A stretch of 64,000 nucleotides of DNA, taken from the NCBI GenBank assembly GCA_017404985.1, contig JAFRBK010000014.1, positions 35,685 to 99,684 on the forward strand. The letters run 5' to 3'. Positions within the stretch are counted from its first letter, which is position 1. The number at the start of each line of letters is the position of its first letter. Positions 17,868 to 26,573 of this stretch are shown in pieces. The position numbers were made by a program, and so were the translations under genes. Below the pieces are notes generated by a model, which made no database searches, had not been told where the DNA came from, and was given only the letters and a program-made list of their open reading frames with translations. Source of the stretch: Clostridia bacterium. GTDB lineage: Bacteria > Bacillota > Clostridia > Christensenellales > Aristaeellaceae.

Positions 17868-19388
17868 TCATTCCGCTTCCGCGGCTTTTTTCAGGTCGTC
17901 CAGGCAGATTCCCTCCATGCCGGAAAGCACACGGAATAACGCCGCCAGCATCGTACGGACACCGCCTGGCGTATCGCTTTCAGCGTTCAGGGGCATCACC
18001 GGGTCATGAACGCTGAGCCGGAGCAGGAACCATCCGGAATCGGGCTGTCCGTTCAAATCAAAACTGATTCTGATCCCTTCCCGGTTATCCGGAGCGATAT
18101 GCCAGCTGTCCTCCTTTTCCGCAAAGGCGGTTACCTGTTGAATCGCTTCATTTCCCCTGGTCCTGAAGTCCGGATCTGTAATGGACAGCCGGATTTCGGC
18201 CGCTTCAACCGGTTCACGCAGATCGGCGATCAATGAGCCGAGCCGGAGCCCGCGTTTCTTCATTTCCATCGCTTTCACGATCAGCACGGTCACCAGATAC
18301 ATGCCGTCGTCCAGGAAATGGTTTTCCTTCAGCGCCGCATGCCCGCTGGTTTCAATGGCCAGCGGACAGGAGATGTTTTCTTGGTTCAGCCGGATGGCTT
18401 CGTCAATCACGTTCCGATATCCGCGCTTGAACCGGTAGTGTGTTCCGCCGTGGGCTTCAATGAACTGCTTCAGGCCGGAGGACGTAACCGAATCGGTCAC
18501 AATCGTCTGTCCGGGCTGCGCTTCCAGCAGAATGGCACTGATCAGCGCAATCAGGCGGTTCCGGTTGATCTCTTTTCCGTCCGCATCCACCACGGCAGCC
18601 CTGTCGCAGTCCGCGTCAAAAATCACCCCAAGGTCCGCCCCGGATGCCAGCACCGCTTTCCGGAGGGATGCCATGGCGTCTTTGTTTTCGGGGTTCGGAA
18701 TATGATTGGGAAACATTCCGTCCGGTTCCAGGAACTGGCTTCCGTCGATTTCGGCGCCAAGGTTTTTCAGCATGGATGCATAAAACCCGCCGGCGCCGTT
18801 CCCGGCATCCACGGCAACATGCAGCCCAGCCAGGGGTTCCGGTTCATCCGTCTTCAGGCCAGAACGGATCCTGTCTGCCAGCTGTTTTGTGTATACCGGC
18901 AGAAATGCTTTCTCTGTGATGCTGCCGCGGGATCCTGCGGAAGTGAGTTCATCCCCTTGTTCCGCAGCCGTTTTGAGCAGCTGTTCCACCTCTTTGCCTT
19001 CCAGCCCGCCTTCCCGGGTGAAAAACTTCAGCCCGTTCTTGTTCCATGGATGATGGCTTGCCGTAATCATGATCGCCCCGTCCTGCTCGAAACCGGGCGT
19101 GATCGTGCTCATGTACATCGCCGGCGTGGTGCACATCCCGAATTTCACCGCGTTCGCGCCTGCGGAAGCGATGCCTTCCGCGGCGGCATTCAGCAGTTTT
19201 TCTCCGGTAATTCTGCTGTCCCGCCCAAGAGAGATGCTGATCGCATCAATTGTTTTGCCCTTTCTTTCCGCCAGCATAGCGGAAAATGCTGCGCCGAGCT
19301 TTGCTGCAATCTTCTCTGTCAGCTCAATTCCTTCCCCTGCGGCGGTACCCCGAACATCTGATCCGCTTTTCAGTGAAAGCCAGTTCAT
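17868..19388 (-). CDS. Phosphomannomutase/phosphoglucomutase family enzyme
   Basis: A 506-residue alpha-D-phosphohexomutase. The sugar-phosphate entry domain has SLGRDSRITGEKLL. The phosphoserine loop is ITASHHPWNKNGLKFF, metal binding is FDADCDRAAVVDADG, the sugar-specificity loop is CPLAIETSGHAALKENHFLDDG, and the phosphate-binding C-terminal domain includes NREGIRISFD. It interconverts 1- and 6-phosphates of glucose or mannose. The ETSGH loop fits the PMM/PGM group but does not settle the preferred sugar. It overlaps DUF2461 by 4 bases, so it is coupled to that gene. Confidence 0.9.
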   Translation of the reverse strand: MNWLSLKSGSDVRGTAAGEGIELTEKIAAKLGAAFSAMLAERKGKTIDAISISLGRDSRITGEKLLNAAAEGIASAGANAVKFGMCTTPAMYMSTITPGFEQDGAIMITASHHPWNKNGLKFFTREGGLEGKEVEQLLKTAAEQGDELTSAGSRGSITEKAFLPVYTKQLADRIRSGLKTDEPEPLAGLHVAVDAGNGAGGFYASMLKNLGAEIDGSQFLEPDGMFPNHIPNPENKDAMASLRKAVLASGADLGVIFDADCDRAAVVDADGKEINRNRLIALISAILLEAQPGQTIVTDSVTSSGLKQFIEAHGGTHYRFKRGYRNVIDEAIRLNQENISCPLAIETSGHAALKENHFLDDGMYLVTVLIVKAMEMKKRGLRLGSLIADLREPVEAAEIRLSITDPDFRTRGNEAIQQVTAFAEKEDSWHIAPDNREGIRISFDLNGQPDSGWFLLRLSVHDPVMPLNAESDTPGGVRTMLAALFRVLSGMEGICLDDLKKAAEAE

Positions 19389-20092
19389 ACAATGGATTCC
19401 TCCTTTTGCTGCTGTGCATTTTCATCCGCAAATCCCCTGAACATTCTGTACAGAGGCGCCAGCGTATTAAAGTCTTTTCCGACCTCTTTCACCAGTTCTT
19501 CGCTGAAGGCCAGTTCATATTTCGGCTCAGCTTTCCCGATATACATTTCCTTCGCAAGATACCATCGTTTCAGCCGCTCCGGAATCTGCGGGGGCACGCT
19601 CATCCGTTTATGGACGGATCCGCCGAGATACAGGCGGCGCCTGTTTGCGGCAAACGGATCAATGACGGAAGCGATTTCCGCCGGCCATGCGGCCATCCTT
19701 TTCCTGAACAGATCCATGGCCTCCCGGTTTTCGCCCCAGAAACCCATCCCCCAGTCCAGCCGTCCGGGGCCGAATTCAAAGAAATAGAACAGCGACCGGT
19801 CCCTCGGTTCCGCAGCGCGCCGGAACAGGAGCCACAGATGGTCCCGGTATGGGCTTTTGTCCCGCGAAAAACGCGTGTCCCGGTGGATGTGGGAAAGGCA
19901 TTTATAAGGCCGGATTTCCATCAACGGATCAATGTCTTTCATTTGGGAACCGAGATCCTCAATAAAGTCATAAAATGGTTTCTGAACGTCCTTCAGATAC
20001 CGTTCATGCTCCTGATGAAAGTATTCCGTGCTGTTATGAAACTTCAGATCCAGAAAAAACCGAATCGTATCGTCTGTGAAACCTGTAAACAT
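19385..20092 (-). CDS. DUF2461 family protein (TIGR02453)
   Basis: A 235-residue protein beginning MFTGFTDDTIRFFLDL, the usual start of the DUF2461 family. Other conserved stretches are HRDTRFSRDKSPYRDHLWLL and FFEFGPGRLDWGMGFW, and there is a C-terminal LAPLYRMFRGF region. The biochemical activity of the family is not known. It lies 9 bases after the GH3 glycosidase gene and overlaps the phosphohexomutase start, so all three are probably expressed together. Confidence 0.88.
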   Translation of the reverse strand: MFTGFTDDTIRFFLDLKFHNSTEYFHQEHERYLKDVQKPFYDFIEDLGSQMKDIDPLMEIRPYKCLSHIHRDTRFSRDKSPYRDHLWLLFRRAAEPRDRSLFYFFEFGPGRLDWGMGFWGENREAMDLFRKRMAAWPAEIASVIDPFAANRRRLYLGGSVHKRMSVPPQIPERLKRWYLAKEMYIGKAEPKYELAFSEELVKEVGKDFNTLAPLYRMFRGFADENAQQQKEESIV

Positions 20093-20101
20093 GGGTACCT
20101 C

Positions 20102-22171
20102 TTAAATATGGATTTCCAGCGGTTTTGTGCCGGCCAGGCGGCAGCTCAGTTCATTGGGCTGATGCAGGCCCACATAGCAGGTGGCGTGCTCAGCAGTCAC
20201 CCGGTTTCCGTTTTCGTCCACGACCGTCATGCTCAGGGGATCGATCATGACGGAAACTTCCTTCGTTTCCCCGGGTTTCAGCGACACCCGCCGGAAACCG
20301 CAGAGCCTCGGATTCGGCGTCGCTTCCGGATGGTCGCAGGCGATGTAGACCTGGATCACGGCGTCCCCGCCCGTTTTTCCGTCATTGGATACGGAAACAG
20401 CAAACCCTTCCTTGTTCTTTTCTGCTTTCTGAATGCTGAAACGGGTGTAGCTCAGCCCAAAGCCAAAGGGATACAGGGGCGTTCCGGTAAAATACCGGTA
20501 CGTCCTGTTTTTCATGCTGTAGTCTTCGAAAGCCGGCAGATCGTTCACATCCCGGTAGAACGTCAGCGGCAGGCGTCCGCTGAAATTCTTTTCGCCGAAC
20601 AGCAGATGGGCCAGGGCCGTACCGCCGGCCTGCCCGGCATACCACGCAAATACTTTCGCATTGCCCTCGGGCACATTCAGGGAAGAACCGGCGGCAATCA
20701 CCGTCACCAGTTTTTTGGCGCTCTTTTCAAGCACCTTCAGCAGCTTCCTCTGGCTTTCCGGAATCTGCAGGTCCTTTTTGTCTCCGCTGCAGAATTCATT
20801 CCCTGTGTCGCCTTCCTCGCCTTCCAGCCCGGCATCCAGGCCGACGCAGGCAATCACAACATCCGCGCATTCAGCATACATGGCCGCTTCAGCCAGCCGG
20901 TCATCCGCCTGGGCCAGGTTGGATGTCCTGTCCTTGTACAGATGGCTCCCCAGGCTGTAAAGCACGCGGATCCCCCTGCCTGCGCAGTAGTCACGAATAC
21001 CTTTCAGGAACGTCACATAGCGGCTGCTGGTTCCGTTATAGTTGCCTTCCAGCGCCATCACGCTGTCCGCGTTCGGCCCGATCACGGCAACGGTTTTGAT
21101 GCTGTCGGCATCCAGCGGCAGCGTCCCGTCGTTTTCCAGCAGCACCATGCTCTTTTCCGCCGCCTCCAGCGCCAGCGCATCATGCTCGTCCGTATCCGTT
21201 TCCGTCACCGGGATCCTGTTATATTCACAGTCTTCGTCAAACAGGCCCAGCATAAAGCGGGTGGTAAACAGCCTTTCGCAGGCAGTGGTAATCTGTTCCT
21301 CGGTCACCAGCCCTTCCTGCAGGGCCTCCAGCAGGTGCAGATAGGTGACGCCGCAGTTCAGGTCGCATCCGTTTTTGATCGCCAGCGCCGCGCTTTCAGG
21401 GGCGGTCGCCGTCACTTTATGGTTGGTATGGAAGTCCTTGACCGCCCAGCAGTCGCTGACCACGTGGCCTTTGAACCCCCAGCGTTCGCGCAGGGTCTTC
21501 TTCAGCAGGGTTTCGGATCCGCAGGCTGGCTCGCCGTTCACACGGTTGTAAGCTCCCATCACCGATTCAACTTCGCCTTCCTTCACGGTTGCTTCAAAGG
21601 CGGGAAGATATGTTTCCTCCAGATCCTTCGGGCTGGCGACAGCGTTGAACTCGTGGCGCAGCGCTTCCGGCCCGGAATGGACGGCAAAATGCTTGCTGCA
21701 GGCAGCCACCTTCAGGTATTTGCCGCTGCCCTGCAGCCCCTTGATAAACCGAATGCCAAGGCGGCTGGTCAGATAAGGGTCTTCTCCGTAGGTTTCATGG
21801 CCCCTTCCCCAGCGGGGATCACGGAAAATATTGATGTTGGGGCTCCAGACTGTCAGCCCCTTGTAGATATCGCGGTCTCCGTGCCTGCTCTGCCCGTTGA
21901 ACTTTGCGCGGGCCTCCACGGCAATTGCTTCCGCGATTTTTTGCTGAAAATCCTCGTCGAAAATGGCGGCCAGGCCGATCGCCTGGGGAAATACCGTCGC
22001 GGTTCCCGCACGGGCAACGCCATGCAGCACCTCGTTCCACCAGTTGTAGGCAGGAATATTCAGTCGCGGAATGGCCGGCGCATCATATTTCAGCTGTGCG
22101 GCTTTTTCCTCCAGCGTCATTTGGGAAACCAGTTCTTTTGCCTTGCGAATCGCTTCGTCTCTGTTGCTCAT
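20102..22171 (-). CDS. Glycoside hydrolase family 3 beta-glucosidase/beta-xylosidase
   Basis: A 689-residue GH3 enzyme without a signal peptide, so cytoplasmic. The (beta/alpha)8 domain has LNIPAYNWWNEVLHGVARAG, DPRWGRGHETYGEDPYLTSRL and KHFAVHSGPE. The nucleophile Asp is in HVVSDCWAVKDF. The second alpha/beta/alpha domain begins VAVIGPNADSVMALEGNY. A fibronectin-III-like C-terminal domain includes YPFGFGLSYTRF. The WWNEVLHGVA motif and SDCWAV are typical of the xylosidase-like subgroup, but substrate cannot be fixed from sequence. It releases sugars from imported beta-glycosides. It heads the long minus-strand run, with a promoter candidate at 22219-22246. Confidence 0.93.
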   Translation of the reverse strand: MSNRDEAIRKAKELVSQMTLEEKAAQLKYDAPAIPRLNIPAYNWWNEVLHGVARAGTATVFPQAIGLAAIFDEDFQQKIAEAIAVEARAKFNGQSRHGDRDIYKGLTVWSPNINIFRDPRWGRGHETYGEDPYLTSRLGIRFIKGLQGSGKYLKVAACSKHFAVHSGPEALRHEFNAVASPKDLEETYLPAFEATVKEGEVESVMGAYNRVNGEPACGSETLLKKTLRERWGFKGHVVSDCWAVKDFHTNHKVTATAPESAALAIKNGCDLNCGVTYLHLLEALQEGLVTEEQITTACERLFTTRFMLGLFDEDCEYNRIPVTETDTDEHDALALEAAEKSMVLLENDGTLPLDADSIKTVAVIGPNADSVMALEGNYNGTSSRYVTFLKGIRDYCAGRGIRVLYSLGSHLYKDRTSNLAQADDRLAEAAMYAECADVVIACVGLDAGLEGEEGDTGNEFCSGDKKDLQIPESQRKLLKVLEKSAKKLVTVIAAGSSLNVPEGNAKVFAWYAGQAGGTALAHLLFGEKNFSGRLPLTFYRDVNDLPAFEDYSMKNRTYRYFTGTPLYPFGFGLSYTRFSIQKAEKNKEGFAVSVSNDGKTGGDAVIQVYIACDHPEATPNPRLCGFRRVSLKPGETKEVSVMIDPLSMTVVDENGNRVTAEHATCYVGLHQPNELSCRLAGTKPLEIHI

Positions 22172-22218
22172 GGCTTGTCCCTCCGATACGGAATGAAATT
22201 TCTCGCATATAATAGGTA

Positions 22219-22246
22219 ATTATTAAAAAATTAGACAGCAAGGCAA
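22219..22246 (-). promoter_or_regulatory. Promoter candidate for the GH3-to-hslU gene run
   Basis: On the minus strand TTGCCT (22241-22246) and AATAAT (22219-22224) are 16 bases apart, in an AT-rich stretch 48 bases upstream of the GH3 start. A TATTAT box closer to the gene is an alternative -10. Confidence 0.4.
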
Positions 22247-22280
22247 AAAAACCCTTTTTCTGGCTTTCTCATTCCTTGCG

Positions 22281-22312
22281 AAATAAAAAAGCCGCCGAAA
22301 ACCGGCAGCTTT
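22281..22312 (-). terminator. Intrinsic terminator after rplS
   Basis: The 10-base arms 22288-22297 and 22303-22312 pair with one G-U-type mismatch around a short loop. On the minus strand the stem is followed by a run of T residues (A-tract at 22285-22290 on the plus strand). It lies 10 bases after the rplS stop. Confidence 0.8.
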
Positions 22313-22321
22313 CCGAACCAA

Positions 22322-22672
22322 TTACACGCGCTTGATCTCCTTGATCTTGGCCGCCTTTCCCTGGCGTTCCCGCAGGTAGTACAGCTTGGCGCGGCGGACT
22401 TTACCGTGGCGAATCACTTCCACATGGTCCACACGGGGAGAATTCAGCGGGAAAGTCCTTTCAACGCCGATCCCGTAGGACACGCGGCGCACGGTGAACG
22501 TTTCGCGCACTCCGCCGTTCCGCTTGGCGATGACAGTCCCTTCAAACGCCTGCAGGCGTTCGCGGTTCCCTTCAACCACCTTCACCCAAACCCGGGCCGT
22601 GTCGCCGACGCTGATGACGGGCAGGTCATTCCGGATCTGTTTGGCTTCGATGGAACGAATAATTTCATTCAT
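22322..22672 (-). CDS. rplS: 50S ribosomal protein L19
   Basis: A 116-residue ribosomal protein at the interface of the two subunits. It begins [20 protein letters not shown] and carries [40 protein letters not shown], and the conserved [20 protein letters not shown]. Length and motifs are typical. It has its own promoter (22775-22803), an untranslated leader of about 95 bases and a terminator, so it appears to be a single-gene unit. The ATG follows GGAAGGAGG. Confidence 0.98.
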   Translation of the reverse strand: MNEIIRSIEAKQIRNDLPVISVGDTARVWVKVVEGNRERLQAFEGTVIAKRNGGVRETFTVRRVSYGIGVERTFPLNSPRVDHVEVIRHGKVRRAKLYYLRERQGKAAKIKEIKRV

Positions 22673-22768
22673 GATGGTTTCCTCCTTCCCTCTCAGACGT
22701 TCGTGCCACGGTAACTGAACCGAACGGTTCAGCCTTCTTCACCCGCACAGAGGACCGTCCGCATAACA
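22673..22768 (-). promoter_or_regulatory. rplS untranslated leader with hairpin, possible L19 autoregulatory element
   Basis: Between the rplS promoter and start codon lie about 95 transcribed bases with a perfect 8-base inverted repeat (22715-22722 with 22725-22732). L19 leaders that bind the protein are known in Firmicutes, but I could not match the known consensus by eye. Confidence 0.35.
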
Positions 22769-22774
22769 AGAGAC

Positions 22775-22803
22775 ATGATACCATTTCTCAAAGAACAAAT
22801 CAA
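22775..22803 (-). promoter_or_regulatory. Promoter of rplS
   Basis: On the minus strand TTGATT (22798-22803) and TATCAT (22775-22780) are spaced by exactly 17 bases, just downstream of the ATP-grasp gene end. Confidence 0.6.
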
Positions 22804-22813
22804 GCATTTTTTC

Positions 22814-23824
22814 TCAGATATCGATAAATTTCCGAAATTCCGGCATGATGCCGATCCCGTTCGGATAATGCGCCGCAAACTGGGGGATGGCATGGGAGGG
22901 GAAGCTGTTCCCTTCAATGAACGTCGGGCCCTTTTCCGTAATGGCCACATCCCAGGCGATAAACCGCATTTCGGGTACTTTTTTGGCGGCCTCCAGGCAC
23001 ATGGCTTTCGCTTCCTCCCAGAAAGGGATCTGGAAGCCGATGATGCTGGTGTTCGTCATCGGATGCTTGATAAAGGTATTCCCCTGTTTGTCCGCGCCAA
23101 CCGTCTGCAGCTTCCCGGAATCCAGGTCGATTCTGGCGGCCATTCCGCCGCAGTCCACGTTGTCCATCACTTTTCCGTTTCCGATGCGCAAAAACGCGTA
23201 TACGATTCCCTCCTGCTTGTCTCCCATCAGGGTGGCAATCCGGCAGGTATTGACGGACGTCGGACAAAGGGAGGCCATCTTTGGATGCTGCTTCACGATT
23301 TCTTCCAGAATGCCGATACCATCCTGCAAAAGTCGCTTCAGGAAGGCTTCCGGCCCGTCCTTCCAGTCATCGGGCCCGTATTTCTGAATGCCCTGTCCGC
23401 TGGACCCCTCCAGCGGCTTTCCGATCAAAGCCTCCTGGTTCCGATACAGCGCGAACAGCTCCTCCGGATTGGTTTCAGCATTGATCCGAAGCCATTTTCT
23501 CGGGATGTATTCCTTAAAAAAGGCGTTGAACTCCGCTTTGTCATCAAAATAATGCCAGTATTCCTTCGGGTTCATCCGCCGGACAATCTCATTGGAAATC
23601 CCGCGCGTGATCACGGTGCTCCGCTGCTCGTCGTTCAGTTTGTACATCTGGGCGATTTTGTAGTCCACATAGCCGGCATTGTACCGAACGGCGCAGCGCA
23701 GCATATCCCCCATCAGCCAGGGCCGGCTTTTCCCGCTTCTTTTTTTGAGGATGCCGGTTGTTTTCCACATGGACTTCCAGTCCATTTTTTTCATCCGTTT
23801 TAATACATACTGCATATTCGGCAT
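22814..23824 (-). CDS. Sugar-transfer-associated ATP-grasp protein
   Basis: A 336-residue protein of the ATP-grasp class often called sugar-transfer associated, because such genes lie in polysaccharide clusters. Visible features are RGISNEIVRRMNPKEYWHYF, ALIGKPLEGSSGQGIQKYG (ATP-binding lysine and glycine-rich loop), PTSVNTCRIATLMGDKQEG, and the C-terminal metal-binding FIAWDVAITEKGPTFIEGN. Such enzymes join a carboxylate to an amine, thiol or hydroxyl using ATP; the substrate is unknown. The ATG at 23824 has GGGAGG 9 bases upstream. It lies 15 bases after ychF. The nearby phosphohexomutase and glycosyltransferases make a cell-surface sugar role plausible, but that is inference. Confidence 0.85.
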   Translation of the reverse strand: MPNMQYVLKRMKKMDWKSMWKTTGILKKRSGKSRPWLMGDMLRCAVRYNAGYVDYKIAQMYKLNDEQRSTVITRGISNEIVRRMNPKEYWHYFDDKAEFNAFFKEYIPRKWLRINAETNPEELFALYRNQEALIGKPLEGSSGQGIQKYGPDDWKDGPEAFLKRLLQDGIGILEEIVKQHPKMASLCPTSVNTCRIATLMGDKQEGIVYAFLRIGNGKVMDNVDCGGMAARIDLDSGKLQTVGADKQGNTFIKHPMTNTSIIGFQIPFWEEAKAMCLEAAKKVPEMRFIAWDVAITEKGPTFIEGNSFPSHAIPQFAAHYPNGIGIMPEFRKFIDI

Positions 23825-23839
23825 GAATGCGGACCTCCC

Positions 23840-24937
23840 TCAGACGTTGAAACGGAAGAGTGTAATATCCCCGTCCTTCATGATGTATTCTTTGCCCTCG
23901 CTGCGGACCAGGCCCTTTTCCTTGCAGGTTGCCATGCTCCCGTTTTCAACCAGGGTTTCATAGGGAACGACTTCGGCCCGAATAAACCCTTTTTCAAAAT
24001 CCGTATGGATCTTTCCGGCAGCCTGGGGCGCTTTGGTTCCGTTTTTGATGGTCCATGCCCGGCATTCGTCCTCCCCGACCGTCAGGAAGGAAATCAGGCC
24101 GAGCAGCCGGTAGCAAGCGGTAATCAGCCGGTCCAGCCCGCTCTCCCCGATTCCCAGTTCCTCCAGGAACAGCTCCCTGTCCTCCGGGCTCATCTGGGCA
24201 ATTTCCTCTTCGATCGCGGCGGAAATCACAATGATCTCCGCGTTCTCCTCCGCAGCAATTTTCTCTACATCTTTCACAAATGGAATGTCATCGGCATTTT
24301 TCCCCAGATCCTCTTCCGCGATATTGGCGGCATAAATGACCGGTTTGGTGGTCAGCAGGAACCACCCATCGGCAATTTCCTTTTCTTCCTCATTGAAATC
24401 GAATGTGCGGGCGGGTTTTCCCGATTCAAGATGGGCGTAGACCTTTTCCGCCAGTTCCGCTTCCAGGCCGCACTTTTTGTCCCCGCCCCGGAAATTCTTC
24501 AGCGCTTTGTCCTTCCGGCGGGAAACGGTTTCCATATCCGCAAAAATCAGTTCCAGGTTGATGGTCTCGATGTCCCTGGCCGGATCCACCGACCCGTCCA
24601 CATGAATGATATTGTCGTCTTCAAAGCAGCGGACGACGTGAACGATTGCATCCACCTCCCGGATATGGCTCAGGAACTTGTTGCCGAGCCCTTCCCCGCG
24701 GCTCGCCCCTTTCACCAGCCCGGCAATATCAACGAATTCAATCGTTGTCGGCGTCACCTTTTTCGGATGGTACATGTCCGCGAGCACATTCAGCCGCGGG
24801 TCCGGAACCATCACAACGCCTGTGTTGGGTTCAATGGTGCAAAAAGGATAATTCTCCGCCTGCGCCCCGGCTTTGGTGATGGCGTTGAACAGGGTGCTTT
24901 TTCCAACATTGGGTAGTCCGACAACTCCAAGTTTCAT
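23840..24937 (-). CDS. ychF: Redox-regulated ribosome-associated GTPase/ATPase YchF
   Basis: A 365-residue OBG-family protein that prefers ATP. G1 is GVVGLPNVGKSTLFN, the switch region has PTTIEFVDIAGLVKGASRGEGLGNKFLS (G3), and a coiled-coil insert follows. IYAANIAEEDL stands in place of the usual NKxD motif, which explains the relaxed base choice in this family. The C-terminal TGS-like domain carries ECRAWTIKNGTKAPQAAGKIH and ends MKDGDITLFRFNV. The length is normal. A strong promoter lies just upstream at 24980-25008, divergent from the carboxypeptidase promoter. Confidence 0.97.
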   Translation of the reverse strand: MKLGVVGLPNVGKSTLFNAITKAGAQAENYPFCTIEPNTGVVMVPDPRLNVLADMYHPKKVTPTTIEFVDIAGLVKGASRGEGLGNKFLSHIREVDAIVHVVRCFEDDNIIHVDGSVDPARDIETINLELIFADMETVSRRKDKALKNFRGGDKKCGLEAELAEKVYAHLESGKPARTFDFNEEEKEIADGWFLLTTKPVIYAANIAEEDLGKNADDIPFVKDVEKIAAEENAEIIVISAAIEEEIAQMSPEDRELFLEELGIGESGLDRLITACYRLLGLISFLTVGEDECRAWTIKNGTKAPQAAGKIHTDFEKGFIRAEVVPYETLVENGSMATCKEKGLVRSEGKEYIMKDGDITLFRFNV

Positions 24938-24979
24938 CTGTGAAACCCTCCATAATCATCAAAAGAAATCCAATTGTGA

Positions 24980-25008
24980 ATTATATAGGCAGGAGAATCC
25001 CGCGTCAA
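24980..25008 (-). promoter_or_regulatory. Promoter of ychF
   Basis: On the minus strand TTGACG (25003-25008) and TATAAT (24980-24985) are separated by exactly 17 bases, about 43 bases upstream of the start codon. This is one of the best promoter matches in the window. Confidence 0.8.
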
Positions 25009-25010
25009 GC

Positions 25011-25039
25011 TTTCAAAGTAATGCAAAGTATGATAAAAT
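25011..25039 (+). promoter_or_regulatory. Promoter candidate for the D,D-carboxypeptidase gene
   Basis: TTTCAA (25011-25016) and TAAAAT (25034-25039) are spaced by 17 bases, and TG at 25031-25032 makes an extended -10. It lies back to back with the ychF promoter. Confidence 0.5.
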
Positions 25040-25104
25040 AGGATGTTGTCTGTTGTTCCGGCTGGCCGGGGCAGCAGATGCTGAAGGAAGAGGAGGCGGT
25101 ACGC

Positions 25105-26571
25105 ATGAACAGGGTGGCCCGGCGGCTGGCGGCTTTGTTTATGGCCCTGCTTTTTCTTTTTTCCGCCGCCCTGGCCGAAGCGCCTGCACAGGAAAAAATC
25201 CCGGAACCGACCCTGCAGCCGGATGCCGTCGCCTATGACCCGGACCACCCGGAGGACCTTCTTCCCGAGCAGCTCTATGCCCTGTCCGCCATCCTGATTA
25301 CAGAGGATAAAGGCGAAGTGATTTTTGAGAAGGATCCCGATGAAATCCGTTATCCCGCCTCCACAACGAAGATTCTGACTGTTCTGCTCGGCATCCTGAT
25401 GGTGGATGATCTTGAGCAGACAGTAACCGTTTCGGAAACGGCCCTGATGATTCCTGAGGATTCTTCCACCATGAAGCTGAAAGCCGGGGAGGAAATCCGC
25501 TTCATTGACGTGCTGTACGGCACCATGATGCTGTCCGGCAACGACGGCGCCAATGTCATTGCCGAAACGGTTTCCGGGGATATCTCCCGCTTTGTGAACC
25601 TGATGAACGAAACCGCCGCCGCTTACGGATGTACCAGCACCCACTTTGTCAATGCCCACGGCTATCATGATGACAACCATTATACAACAGCCCGGGATAT
25701 GGCATTGATTACGCGCAGGGCCATGCAGAATGAGACCTTTCAGGAAATCGCCAAAGCCAAAACGTGGTCCATTCCACGGACCAACAAGCAGCGTGCCCGA
25801 ACCATCACCACCAAATCGGAGTATATGCTGACCGGAACCGAGGAAAAGCCGAATAAGTATTATTACGAATACGCCACCGGTGTGAAAACCGGTTCCCATT
25901 CCCATTCCGGCTACTGCTTTGTCGGGTCGGCTGAAAAAGATGAGGTTCGCCTGGTTTCCGTGGTTTTCTTTACCGGAAACCGGGCCCGCTGGGCGGACAC
26001 CATCAAACTGATGAATTACGGCTTCAGCCAGTACACCAGCGTGACCCCGGTCCAACTGTACCAGATGAACCCCATTACGATAGAGACCAGCAATTATTCC
26101 ACTTCAGACAGCAATCGCGGAAAACTGCTTCTGACATGCCAGCCCTCCGGCGCGGAATCCGCCAGCGTCCGGATTGTTGCCACCAAGGAGGAAATTAAGC
26201 GCATGTCTGAAAATCTGCAGGATTTCCTTCTGATTCAGTATACCCGGGATTTTTCCGCTCCGATTACCGTCGGAGAGCAGATGGGAACCCTGATGTATTT
26301 CCCGGAGAAGGGGGATCCTGTCACGTATATTCTGACCGCCTCCAGAAGCATCGCCCAGCGGGATAACGTCCCGAAAACGCTGGAACAGATTGTCAATGAA
26401 ACCTACAGCGATCCGAACCCCTTCCCGCCGTTCGGGTTTGAAATGGCCATGATTCTGTTCTCTCCCCTGCTGGTCCTTCTCGGCGCTTTTCTGCTGATTC
26501 TGAAGGTTCGGCGAAACCGCCGCAAAAAAGGAATGCATACGCCCCGGCCGGTCAACCGCTATGTCAAATAG
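25105..26571 (+). CDS. Serine-type D-Ala-D-Ala carboxypeptidase (PBP5/DacF-like)
   Basis: A 488-residue exported enzyme that trims the terminal D-Ala from peptidoglycan stem peptides. It has a signal peptide (1-24), the catalytic SxxK motif STTK at residues 86-89, SGN at 144-146 and KTG at 261-263. A PBP5-type C-terminal beta domain follows, then a membrane helix near 455-476 with a basic tail. The ATG at 25105 is preceded by GAGGAGG at 8 bases; upstream in-frame codons are excluded. The C-terminal membrane helix replaces the amphipathic anchor seen in Gram-negative homologues. It converges on the histidine kinase gene with only two bases between the stops. Confidence 0.94.
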   Translation: MNRVARRLAALFMALLFLFSAALAEAPAQEKIPEPTLQPDAVAYDPDHPEDLLPEQLYALSAILITEDKGEVIFEKDPDEIRYPASTTKILTVLLGILMVDDLEQTVTVSETALMIPEDSSTMKLKAGEEIRFIDVLYGTMMLSGNDGANVIAETVSGDISRFVNLMNETAAAYGCTSTHFVNAHGYHDDNHYTTARDMALITRRAMQNETFQEIAKAKTWSIPRTNKQRARTITTKSEYMLTGTEEKPNKYYYEYATGVKTGSHSHSGYCFVGSAEKDEVRLVSVVFFTGNRARWADTIKLMNYGFSQYTSVTPVQLYQMNPITIETSNYSTSDSNRGKLLLTCQPSGAESASVRIVATKEEIKRMSENLQDFLLIQYTRDFSAPITVGEQMGTLMYFPEKGDPVTYILTASRSIAQRDNVPKTLEQIVNETYSDPNPFPPFGFEMAMILFSPLLVLLGAFLLILKVRRNRRKKGMHTPRPVNRYVK

Positions 26572-26573
26572 CG

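Noticed and set aside
19286-22219. A 977-codon plus-strand open frame
   Set aside because: It lies opposite clear DUF2461 and GH3 coding sequence; its translation is low complexity and rich in Arg, His and Phe with no recognisable domain.
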